From Diplosphaera chodatii (Eukaryota; Chlorophyta; Trebouxiophyceae; Prasiolales; Stichococcaceae), in the NCBI GenBank assembly GCA_032358165.1, contig JAALGY010000033.1:2852001-2916000 (forward strand): a stretch of 64,000 bases of DNA, given 5' to 3'. Position 1 is the first letter of the stretch, and each line of letters begins with the position of its first letter. A model generated the notes under the pieces. It did not search any database. It saw only the letters and a program-made list of their open reading frames with translations, and was not told the origin of the DNA. Positions 11,842-22,242 of the stretch are shown here, in pieces. A program made the position numbers and the translations under genes.

Positions 11842-12229
11842 CGCACGATGTGCAGGATCCCTAGATCACCTACATTGCTGCGGCTGCACGGCGACAACGT
11901 GGTTGATCACGTGCACACCCTGCCCCTACGATTCAGAGTGAGGCAAGTTGGAAGCTCTTAGGCCCAAGTCTGCAGAAAAGGCAGCAGCTGAGCGCACTGG
12001 GCAAAACGATGTGAAAGTGGATTTATGGGCCCTTTGGACCACGCATGACCAATGGAATCTTTTCGATGCTGGGCACCCTTCTGCCCTTTCGACTTGCTCC
12101 CGGCTGGCCAGCATCAAGAGCCCAACACCAGAGCTCGCAGCCCTGTCCATTCGGGGTACGGTAGTTCTAATAACGGAGTGCTGACTTGGGCAGCATGCAG
12201 TCGATTGCCATGTCGTTGTACATCAAGAG
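11842..12229. other. Spacer between two minus-strand genes
   Basis: No exon is recognised with confidence. The upstream flank of the TLC gene and the uncertain 3' end of the unrecognised gene at 12230-14130 lie here. Confidence 0.4.
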
Positions 12230-14130
12230 TCACTTGATCATCAGGAAGAGCTGCAGCTACACAAAAAGTCACATCCATGGCGCCACATACAGCAGTTGCT
12301 TGCAGCTCATGTGGCAGGCGATGGCGATGGCGTCTCGTAGTCACTGTGACTCGAATATATGCCACTCAGGAGCAGCGTGATCCAGCGCCAGGACCTGCCA
12401 AGTCCAGTGAGCTACGTCATCGCTTTCACCACGCCGCTGGTGCGCGATCATCATGATGCGTGCAAGCTCTGCCCACACCGTCAAGTAGTATGCTGGCCTC
12501 GCCTGCAGCACCTGCAGGCGCGCTTGTACCGTCAGCTGTATTCACCAATATTCAGACTGTTCATGCTGGCCATGTGGACACCAGGCATAGACATGTTGCA
12601 CAGCTGCAGGCCAGCACATTGAGATCGTAGTGCACACCTGGTAGGCTGGATCAGTTGGGGTGACTTCAGTAACGCTGCCTTTGTTCAGGGGGTCTACTCG
12701 CAGCATACGCGGCCCTGCAATGTGCACGTGCACAGGCTAGCCGTATGCTGCAGCAGCAACCATCGGGATGATGATGCCAGCTGAGTCACTGCAGCAACCT
12801 GGGGCATAGACCATCCAGTCCACGGTTGGTGGTGCCGTCGCGGACACTGCTGTGCGTGAGATCAAGGACCCTGCATGACATCACACCATGCGCTGCCTTG
12901 ACGCTGGTGTGCAAGCATGTCCATACGTCGAATGATCAGCATGCGCGGCCCTGAGCATTACATGTGCATGATCTCGCACCTGCAAGGCTGGCGTCGCTGG
13001 GTGCCTGAGGCACACGCATCATCACCAGGTCGATGTTTAGGGGTGCGGCAACCATGATGTACACCATCGACAGCACGATGCAGAGCCCCTTGTGCGTTTG
13101 CAAGACATCAGGTAGGAGGACGGGTGAGAGCCCATCATACACCCACTCGAAGGGCGCCTGCCGGAACTTGTGCTTCTGGAAAAGCACCTGCAGATTCATG
13201 CATGCACATGGCCTAACAAGCTTGCTGATGGAACTGTTTACTGCTTGATGTATTCACTGTTCATTGGACATCTGTCGTGCAAGCGACTGTGCGCATAGAG
13301 AACATGGTACGCTTGCCTCACTGATGAGCTGCAGCTGCTTTATACGCAATGCTACAGCTTGGTCTGCATCGTTGCTCCGCCCCTCAGCTGGCCCGTTCAC
13401 GGCATTGGCGGCTGTCACCTCTTCTGACACCTCCTGCCGTAGCTGGTGCAGGGCATCCGCAGTTCTCATCCGGCTTGGCGATGAGCTGCCATCTTCCTCG
13501 GCAGTCTGTGGATGCAAAGACCTACATCTCAGCAGATGTCGTATCTCCCTGCCTTCCCCGCGAGCACTGCACACACAAAAATTACACGACAGTGTGCCCA
13601 GTATAACAACGCCTGCCTCGGATGTGGTACCGCTGTCGTCTTGCTCAGCCAGAGCTGCCATTTCAAACGCTCGCAGGGTCATCGCTACCCCCTCCAAGCC
13701 CCCATGCTGCCTCCTTGGGGCATCCTTGCCCAACTGCCACCACATAGCCATGGCCTGGCGATCACATCGACACAGGTCACGCTCAGACCAGCTGCCATGC
13801 CTGTTGTCTCAGTATGAGAGGCACGCATGGTGGCTCTGCCTGGGTCGCCAAGTCAGTCACCCACCGTCCAGTCAGTCACCCACCGTTCGTGCGGATGAGT
13901 CGGCACCCCTGAGGATCCCAAGCCGCGCTTGCAGCTGCCGGAGCACGCGTGATGTCTCTGTGAACAGTTTGTGATGAATTTTACTCATCGAGAGGGTTGC
14001 ACATCCACCATGGCAGCCACAGCAGACAAATGCTGGCACCCCTTACCATCGATATGACCTGCCGTCAAGGATGGTGCTTGTCTGAAGATCGTCTGCAAAT
14101 AAGCGATGTTATCCTCTGTGGGCGAAATCC
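12230..14130 (-). CDS. Unrecognised multi-exon membrane-associated protein (limits uncertain)
   Basis: No family recognised. Minus-strand blocks bounded by plausible AG/GT sites read, in order: ISPTEDNIAYLQTIFRQAPS (about 14130-14070); ETSRVLRQLQARLGILRGAD (about 13955-13890); LGKDAPRRQHGGLEGVAMTL then RAFEMAALAEQDDSGTTSEA (about 13740-13615); a polar exon TAEEDGSSSPSRMRTADALH through VALRIKQLQLISE (about 13510-13325); VLFQKHKFRQAPFEWVYDGL, then SPVLLPDVLQTHKG and a hydrophobic stretch LCIVLSMVYIMVAAPLNIDL (about 13195-12990); RVDPLNKGSVTEVTPTDPAYQ (about 12715-12640); and QARPAYYLTVWAELARIMMI (about 12530-12410). A possible end is LQLFLMIK then TGA at 12232-12230. The protein would have coiled-coil-like helices and at least one membrane span. 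Start, stop and some joints are unresolved. Confidence 0.4.
13851..13888. repeat. 19-bp tandem duplication over a predicted splice donor
   Basis: Two near-identical 19-bp copies lie at 13851-13869 and 13870-13888. On the minus strand each carries GTGGGTGACTGACT, so the 5' splice site after the exon ending GADSSART exists in two copies 19 nt apart. Confidence 0.85.
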
Positions 14131-14224
14131 ACTGCAAATAGGAAGTCCACTTAAATATCACTTTGCAGTAGGGGCGTTTGTATGTAGCAGCGTCCTGGTC
14201 TCTGAGCTGTTGCCGCAGGAGCAT

Positions 14225-14930
14225 GCATCCCGTACCGCCTGCTGTCCAGTGGCACCATGCAAAGGAAGGCGTTCGTTGTCGAATGTGCGAATGACACGAG
14301 ACAATGCACGGTATAACCGTCTGCCCGTAGACATGCGAGCAGGGGGCGGGTGTGCCTCTGCTGTACCACCGTGTCAGATAGCTGGTGCGCCGTCACCACA
14401 TGCTCACACTGGGCAGCACAGCAGACTACAGCGGCTTGCACCTGCAAATGGCTCTGATTGACATATACATACTAGCGTGGATAGAACTGTCACACACCTG
14501 ACAGCGATTCGAGCGTTGCAAACATACAAACTGGAGGGCTGTCGTGGACTGCATGCATGCACCCCTTGGCATTTGGTCACATGGATCAGTCATCAGACAA
14601 CATCAATTGCATCCTGGCAACATCGTATGAAATCTTGACTCCTTTGTTTCATGTATGGCGCTGCTTGGTATGTCGTTGTACAGGCCTATATGCAGGCAAT
14701 GCTGTTGCAAGGTATAACTGATCTGGCAACTGCAAGTGGATTCGCAGTACTGAAACCCATCCGTCTCCTTGTGATCAGCACGCGAAAGCTATAGCGGATT
14801 ACAGACACAGCGTTCACGACCCTCGGAGCAAACAGCCAGGGCTGCACTGCCTGTCACACGACAGCGCCAACATGCAGCGTCGCATGCTGTAGAGCATTGT
14901 CAGCTTCTGTTCGGGTCCCAAGCAGCAGTC
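14225..14930. other. Intergenic, probable promoter region of the importin gene
   Basis: About 700 bp upstream of the importin ATG. Its composition is AT-richer than the flanking exons. Open frames on both strands lack motifs and conflict with one another. No RNA gene was recognised. Confidence 0.5.
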
Positions 14931-17900
14931 ATGGCTGCAGCTGGACCATCATCGACACAGCAGGTGTCGGAGGCTGTCACCGCACTGCACGGCGCTTCAG
15001 CAGAGCACCGTGATGCTGCCAACAAATGGCTCCTGCAGTTCATCAACAGCGATGCAGCATGGGAGGCGGGCGTCGCTTTGCTTGATGCCGCGCATGGCGG
15101 ACAGCTGCAGTTCTTTGGCGCCAACATGGTGCTGGTCAAAGTGCGCAGCAGCTGGCCTGCGCTGTCGCCTGAAGACCAAGCCCACCTCACCTCAGTTGTC
15201 AGGTTGGCTCTCGGCAGTGCATCATGCATGTACATGATGTTGAAGCATGCTTGAAGGACGGCGCGTCATGTGCAATACACGTCCAGGGTGGGCTTTTGGA
15301 ACGTCAAGATGGTGTAGGACCAGCTGTGCAAGCAGCTGAGGTTTGTACGCCTGCTCGCCCGCAGCGCCAAGTTCCAGGCATTGCTGGCAGCTCCGCAGAC
15401 GGAGGTAGTGGTGGTGCAGCGCGCATGCCTGGCCATGGCCGCCATTGCCGCCCGGGGCGGGTCAGCTGCCATTCGCAGCTTCACATCGCAGGCGGTGCAG
15501 CTGGCCCAAAATGCGTGCAGCGGTGGTGATCAGGTGTGGTCGCAGTTGCCAAACTAAGTCCCTGCAAATGAGCAGATCACCCTCGCCATGCGATTTGGAA
15601 TATGCAAGGTGCTCACGGCATCCGCCGGCACCCTGACAGTGGCTTCGCCTGCAGAGGATGCTCCGGTGTGGCCTCGATCTGCTGACAGCAGTAGCAGAGG
15701 AGTCCGGAACCCAGCTGGGTGGCAAGCCACGGCAGGATGCGTGCGGCGTCCTGACGGACCAGGCGGACGACGTGCTGACCACGCTTGGCATTGCACTGTC
15801 GAAGGCTCTGGGCGCAGCCGGTGCGTGCATGCGAATGACAGAGACATTCCTTCCAGATAGCATAGCCCGCACGCGGTGTCAGCCGCCAGATCGACCGCCG
15901 GTCGGTGCACAGGCTGGCCAGACCCTATCTCCTATGCATGCTAGTCATGCTGGCCTGCAGGCGGCGAGAAGGCAGCCATGTCGGCGGTGAAGTGTTTCCA
16001 GGCGTGGCTGGGGTTGGACGGCTCAGGCGGCGGCACCGCGCTGGCGTCCCCCGGCGAGCTGTATGCGGGCCACCGGCAGCTGTTTGATGCGCTGCTCGCG
16101 ACACTCGGCGCCGAGGACGATGCTCTGCTGGAGGAGCTGGCTGACACGCTCGGCATGTTCTTCGGTGGGTGTCGCTTCCTCCTAGGTTTCCCTGCATCAG
16201 GTGCCAGGCTTGGGGAGGAAATTCAGCCGCCACTGGTGCCATGGATCGTTGCCGAGGCTGCACAATATTGAGCAACAAAACCGTGTGTAGGCAGCGGCAA
16301 GTTCGGAGCAGATGACGCGGCAGAGGAGGCAGCTTTGCGCACGGGCGCGCAGGGTGTCCTGCGCCAGTACAGCCGTGTTTCGGCTGCAGACAGCGAGGTG
16401 CTGGCACGTGCTGCGGCGATAGCTGCCACCGCCATGGCCGAGCGAAATCCAGACGCATTTGCAGGCGGCATGGAAGAGGCAAGCATGCTGCTGGCCTGAA
16501 TGTAGCATGCACGCCCATGCACTCGCGTACCATGTGTTGCTGTGCAGGCTTTGCAGCACTGCTTTCAGCAGTGCTACAGGACAATCGCATTGGCAGGCTG
16601 AGACTGCGGTGTGCATATGCCACAGGCTGTACCATTGGCAGATATGATGCTCGAGTGCCTTGGGCGATCGGAGCAGTCGGTTGCCGATGCAGCGTTAGAG
16701 TACATCTCCTGCTTGGATTACGTGCCAATGACCGACAGGAGCCCGCAGCTGCAGGTGGCACTGCACTGCCTCCCTGTGCAAGGCTGTGGAGTCACAACGA
16801 AGTGACATACCCGAGCCAGATGTGGCGGTGATGCTGATGATCTGCAATCTGCATGGGTGCAGGCGCCCATGTATGCCCGCATGGTGCCACTGCTCCTGCA
16901 GCAGGCCGCTTATCCCGCTGACTTCACATCGTGGGATGAGTGCGTTGCAATGGATGAGGAAGTGTTCTCCCGCTTCCGGTGAGATGTCAGCCGCGACCAC
17001 CTCATTGACACGCTGACAACTGAGTCCACGCCACACGCAATAAACCCACTTGAGCCGCTGCAGATAGAGAGGCACGACATCATAGTGCATGACCTTGACT
17101 TGGCAGGGAGCAGATCCTGGCAGACGGGTTCGAGACAGCGTACCATGTGCTCAAAGCGCAATTCCTCATGTACTGCGGCGAGCGCTTTGCCAAGGCGCAG
17201 TCGTGGCAAGCAACTGAGGCAGTGCTGCTGGCCATCAGGTGCTCATGGTGCAGTGCGGCTCCAGATGCGCTGCATTTGCGACAACCGTATGACTGCCAGG
17301 TTTTGCTGTAAAAAGTGTCCTGGTTGCACGCAGGGTCTCAGCCGAAGACGCGGTGACACATGCTCTGGAAAAGGACCCCTTGCCGACAGATCAGGAGCAT
17401 GTGAGCCAGGACAGGGCAGCCACCAACCGCTGCCTGCACGAGCTGTTTGCAAAGCTGACAGCACAGCAGGCGGCCAGTGCAGGCGGCGGACAGCATTTCA
17501 GCAGCCACCCACTCGTGGCGGCAGCGACGGCGAGGCTGATTGGCGCATGCGCACAGTGGTTCGGCCAGGCAGAGAGGGCGCCGTTAGAAGGCGCACTCAA
17601 CCTGCTGCTACAGACCCTGTCCAACCCAGAGGTATGCTGCCTGTGTGCCTGTGCGGCTGTTGGAATGGTTGGCATTGCAATGGGATCGTGCAAGTGCAAT
17701 TCGAGTCCGCTACTGGTGGAGCTGCAAGTCACCCGAGCAACATGGGTGATGCCACCTGCTGCAGGCGAGCCATGCTGCAGCATTTGCCTTCCGCAGCTTG
17801 TGCGCACGATGCAGTGAGCAGCTGGCTTCCCAGGCGACCATCGCATCGCTGGCAGCAGCTGTTGACAGCGCGCTCTCGGCAGCAGCAAACACGCAGCACC

Positions 17901-20186
17901 CCCTGCCCGCCGAGGACCGTCAGGCGCTGGCAGAGGGCCTGGCGCGGCTTGCAAGCGGCCTGGCTCCTGCAGAGGCTGCCGCTGCTGCCACAGCCATTGT
18001 CTCGTCGCCGCTGCAGCGCCTCCAGCATATCATGGGCACCTCAGGTGCAAATCGGAGAAGCATCTGATTGAGCATGCTCATACAGCCTGAATCCATGTGG
18101 TGTCTTGTGCCACACTTGTGAGCTAGGCCCTGGGGCAGGACATAAGGCACAAGCATTGGGGGGCGCAGGCAACGAGCCTGGGCAGGATGCAGCTTGTGCA
18201 GCAGCTGAAGAGCTGTCAGTGCTGGCTACTGTGTTCAAGCACCTGGAGTTTGCCAAGTCTAACAGCGCCGACGGGCAGCCTCACCCAGCCACCCATCTGC
18301 TCCAGACGGCATATCCCACACTGGATGCGCTTTTGCAGCAGCAGGTATATCAACTCCTTGCTCTGGACGTGTGATATGCTCTGCTAGCCAGCTGGTGAAC
18401 GTGTTTGAGGTGTGTCAGCTGAGGCTTTATTGTGGGTCTGTGCTTGCTACCTGAACTCGAGCCATCTCTGTTGCATCCACAGGGCTGGCGATCCCACGAA
18501 CCTATCGTCAGTGCCATCTGTGCAACTTTCCGGCACATCATGCAGTCCATCAAGGTAGTGCTGTTCCAGACACGTTCTTGCCTGCAGATAGAGGCATTAC
18601 ACTGAACGATCGGCTGATATCAAATAGGTGCCTGACCGCTTTGTATCTGGGTGCAGCATGCAACAGCAGGAATTCTGCCGACGCTGGTCAACAGCCTAGC
18701 CACCGTCTTCCAGGTCTGCACTGTGTCCCAAGCAAGGGCCTCTTCCCCTCCAGATATGCGACACAAGGGTCACATCCGTCGACAGAAGCGCTTTTCCAGT
18801 CTTACACATGGTCAACTTCAGATGCGACCGCTTGATGTCGTCCTCTTGCTGCCCTGCAGGCGACGCGTGCTCCACCTGCCTTATCCACCCTGGCTGTCGC
18901 AGCAGATGCTGTCGACGAGGCAGCCGGTGCACGCCCCATGTTGCAGAGCGCGCTCATGGGCAGCGCCACCTTGCTGGCGCCCATATTCCAGGTGCCACCC
19001 GGGACCTGATGGAATCCCCTTCCATTATGGGCTGCCACATGATGTCTGGTGCAAACAGCACATGCCTGTGTGCTCTCCCTGTCGCATATGCTGCCTGGGG
19101 CATTGCTGGAAGGTGCTCTATCAGAACGAGCAGGTCGTGGCAGCACATGCTTTGGCTTGCTGTGCAGGAGCACCGGGTATCAGACGAGCAAGAGGTGGTA
19201 GCCGCATTCTTCCAGCTGGTAGACAGCCTGCTGCGCACTGCCCCCGGCATGGTGCTGCCTGCGGAGCAGCTGCCCACATTCATCACCTGGGCATGCGTCT
19301 CGGTGCAGGTGCGGAACCCGTGCCATGCAGCTGCCAACCCTCGTGCAGTTGCCTGGTATTCTCTGGCTGCCGTGGTTGTGTCCTGTTGCTGTGCTACACC
19401 TGTCACTGCGATGGTCTAGGGCACCCACATGGGCGTGCAGGTCAGAGAGTCACCGCCAGTGTCAGCGGCTGTGGAGTTCCTCACACACCTGGTCCTGCCT
19501 CAAGCAGCCGGCATTGATGGCACACCAGACTACCAGGTGAGGCGAAGCGTTCGTCACGGGGCACAGGGCAGGTTGCAGACTGTCCCCAAGATCACGAGTT
19601 TTCAACACACCTCCTGGCTGGCCCAGCAGAGGCGTGTTGAAGCAAGGTGCTGCATCAATGCCCGCAGGCGCACCAGGCGACGCTGCAACACAGCATAGCT
19701 CAGCAGGGGAGGCCCCTGGTGCAGGCGCTGCTTGTTGCGCTGTGTGAAACTTGTCCGCGCAGCAGCATGCGGCCAATGGCAATGCTGCTGCATGGCTTGC
19801 TGACGGGCCATGCGTGGCAGGCAGCAGCGCATGCATGGCTGGCAAAGGCTCTGCAGTCTGCTGAGCTGCAAGGTGTGCACTGCCATACGTATATTTCCGG
19901 CTGCCGATCACTGAGCTGGCATGTGCTCACCAACATTAGCCTTAGTTTCCAGCACGACTGAAATATTCAGGTCATGTACACTTCCTTGCAAGCATGGCAC
20001 GCTGTTGTGCTCTCGACAGGCGTCATAGGGCAGCACGTCACCTCGGAGGATTGCAGCAGGATGTACAGCATTGCAACCCGGGTGCCGCCGCTCCCGTCAA
20101 TGCGGTTCGTGGGGCTGGTGACCGACTTCGCAAATATTGCAAGGGGTGAGATGACGGGCGATGTGCTGATAGCATACGAGGTCTAG
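14931..20186 (+). CDS. TNPO3: Importin-beta family nuclear transport receptor, transportin-3/MTR10-like
   Basis: RanGTP-dependent carrier; plant and animal members import SR splicing factors. The ATG at 14931 starts MAAAGPSSTQQVSEAVTALH. The same exon shows the family N-terminus: HRDAANKWLLQFINSDAAWE, then ALLDAAHGGQLQFFGANMVL and KVRSSWPALSPEDQAHL. Many short alpha-solenoid exons follow, such as VKCFQAWLGLDGSGG (about 15985), LFDALLATLGAEDDALLEEL (about 16081), LHELFAKLTAQQAASAGGGQ (about 17434), LSVLATVFKHLEF (about 18215), SDEQEVVAAFFQLVDSLLRT (about 19180) and QALLVALCETCPRSSMRPMA (about 19725). The last exon has VTSEDCSRMYSIATRVPPLP and ends GDVLIAYEV then TAG at 20184-20186. The stop follows the usual C-terminal signature, so the gene looks complete at about 5.2 kb. 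Long frames of 200-330 codons in other registers are shadows. Confidence 0.85.
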
Positions 20187-20424
20187 GGTATCTGTCAGCA
20201 TGCCTGTGATCCACGGTCTGCAGGCATAGACTTTGAAGAACATATCGCTGTCGATTCTTGGGGTTTGGCTTGTGTGATCTCTCTGATGTCAGCAGTCAGC
20301 TCAGACGATAGAATAGCCCTACAATTGTTTCAGGCTGCAAGGGGATGCAGCAACATGGACAGACTTTATATGGTATCTGTGGATGTGCTGTCAACGACTC
20401 CGGCCTTATGACGCTGAGGATACA

Positions 20425-21765
20425 TCAAGACCTGACAGCCTCCAGGCGCGCCCGCAGATCGTCTTGCAGGCCATCTTCTTCCTCCTCTGCTGCCACGGCT
20501 GCCGGCTGCGCCTGCCGCTGCTTTGGAGCAGCTGCCATCTGGGCCATAGTCTCCCCTGCAATCTCCATGAGCACCTGCAGCAACAGTTGCACACGGCAGT
20601 TCACACCTCAGAGTAGCTTGGAGCTCTGACCACCTGCGCATGGTGCTATAATCGTGCAAATGCCAGCGTACAGCAATAGTAGCAATCCATCTGAAATGCG
20701 GACGCCTGCAAAACGTTGCAACAGCACAATGCGCACCCTGTCGACCTCCTCATCAGTGTCTGTCTCCATATCCTCGCTGTCAACAGCGCCATCAATGGCA
20801 TCTGACATCATCTCGTCGATGATGCCCGCCTTCATCATCTCCCTCGACATCTCCATCATCGTCTGGTTCAGCCGACTCGACTGCAGGGTGCAATGCACAC
20901 GTCAGCGTGTCCAATACCCTAGTGTGTTCAGAAGGAAACCGCGAGTCTTTGCGCAAAGCAGGATGAAAGTCAGGAGCCCACGCACCCGCATCATGTCGTT
21001 GACCAGCTTCATGACTTCGGTGCTCTTGGACAAGGTGCCCGCCACCTGCAAACAAGCCAGACACGCGGGCAAGTCAGGAGGGGGCACATGCGTGCAGCAG
21101 CAGGCCAGTTGCAGGATGCCAAGTCTCCCAGTGCTCCCAGCAAACGCCCAGTCACGCCAATGTTTGCAACACACCAGCAATAGCAGTAAGCACCTTGACC
21201 ATGGCGAGCTGCTCCTGCAGCTGGGTGCCCATGGCGATCATGTGCGCCTTGTTGGTGTACAGCTGCGTGGTCGCCTTGCGCGTGCGCACCAGCTCCTTGG
21301 CGAGCAGCCGCGCCGACGCCACATCACCCCGCTTGGCCGCCTCCCTGACCTGCTTCTGCGCCTGCTTCTCCTCCCTGCATGCCGCGCACGGTGCTGGTGC
21401 AAGCTTGCAACTGAGCGGGGGCTGACGCATGTTCCATAGCAGGCTGCTTGTGGCCATCCACTGACGCGAAAACCGATCCTTTACATACGGAATTGGTTCA
21501 TCTCGATGTGGTCCCAAGGATATACCGGCCGATGTCGCGGATCTGGATGTCGAGCGCCCGCGTCTCTTTCCTGAGGGTGGCCTGCCAAGTCCTGACTAGT
21601 TCCTCTGCAAGGCAGGCATGGCAAGTTTCAGCCTGCACACAGTCAAAGTCTTGTGTGAGATCAAAGATGCAGTCGACCGTGTCAGCACCCCGGCTCACTT
21701 GGCTCAGGCTTCTTGTGGAAGACGCCAGCAATGTTGGTGAATACGTTGCCCTTCTCAGGGAACAT
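20425..21765 (-). CDS. VPS24: ESCRT-III subunit VPS24 / CHMP3
   Basis: Coiled-coil subunit of ESCRT-III, which polymerises on endosomal membranes for vesicle budding and scission. The ATG at 21765 starts MFPEKGNVFTNIAGVFHKKP. Exons continue with EELVRTWQATLRKETRALDI plus QIRDIGR (about 21605-21530), EEKQAQKQVREAAKRGDVAS and ARLLAKELVRTRKATTQLYT plus NKAHMIAMGTQLQEQLAMV (about 21375-21190), GTLSKSTEVMKLVNDMMRVR (about 21050-20985), MMEMSREMMKAGIIDEMMSD (about 20880-20720), and an acidic linker. The C-terminus LQDDLRARLEAVRS fits the MIT-interacting MIM1 pattern that recruits VPS4, and is followed by TGA at 20427-20425. The basic N-terminal helices and acidic C-terminal part are as in CHMP3. 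Its start is 478 bp from the divergent RadA start. Confidence 0.92.
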
Positions 21766-22242
21766 GACGGTGCGCACGGCGCCACTGGCAGTCAGCCGTG
21801 GTTGATCACATGCTGAGCGCAACCACCGAAGCCTACATGCAGGTGCCTCCCACTGACAACTGACTGTGTAATCAGCTGACGCTGAGGGTGCTCCTGCACC
21901 AGGCGCCAAGCTGTTCACTCAAATGTCTAGGACTGTCTGTTACAGTAATCGTGCAGCAACCACGTCGTGCAGAACCTTTTGCTGGTGACGTGCAGCCGAT
22001 AGGATGCTGTAACAGCGATTTGCAAAGCAGGAATGAGGACAATTGCAGTGTTTGCACCATCAGATCTGCACACGTGCACAGTCACTCAACATCATAAAAC
22101 ACAGACCTTGCAAAGGTGTCTGTCATAAGAAAGTACTATACTGCTGAGTCCTTTCGTACGTGAAGGTGCATCGGTTTGCTACGTGCCGTATGAGTCAGAC
22201 TGAATAGCACCGTCAGTTGATGCTGACATTCCTCACTACCCC
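21766..22242. promoter_or_regulatory. Divergent intergenic region between VPS24 and RadA
   Basis: About 477 bp between two start codons pointing away from each other, so it must hold both promoters. It includes an AT-richer stretch at about 22080-22140. No TATA box or known motif can be assigned with confidence and no coding exon is seen. Confidence 0.5.

Noticed and set aside
17085..18071. 328-codon plus-strand frame
   Set aside because: It runs through exons and introns of the importin gene in the wrong register. The importin-like segments (LHELFAKLTAQQAAS and others) are in a different frame.
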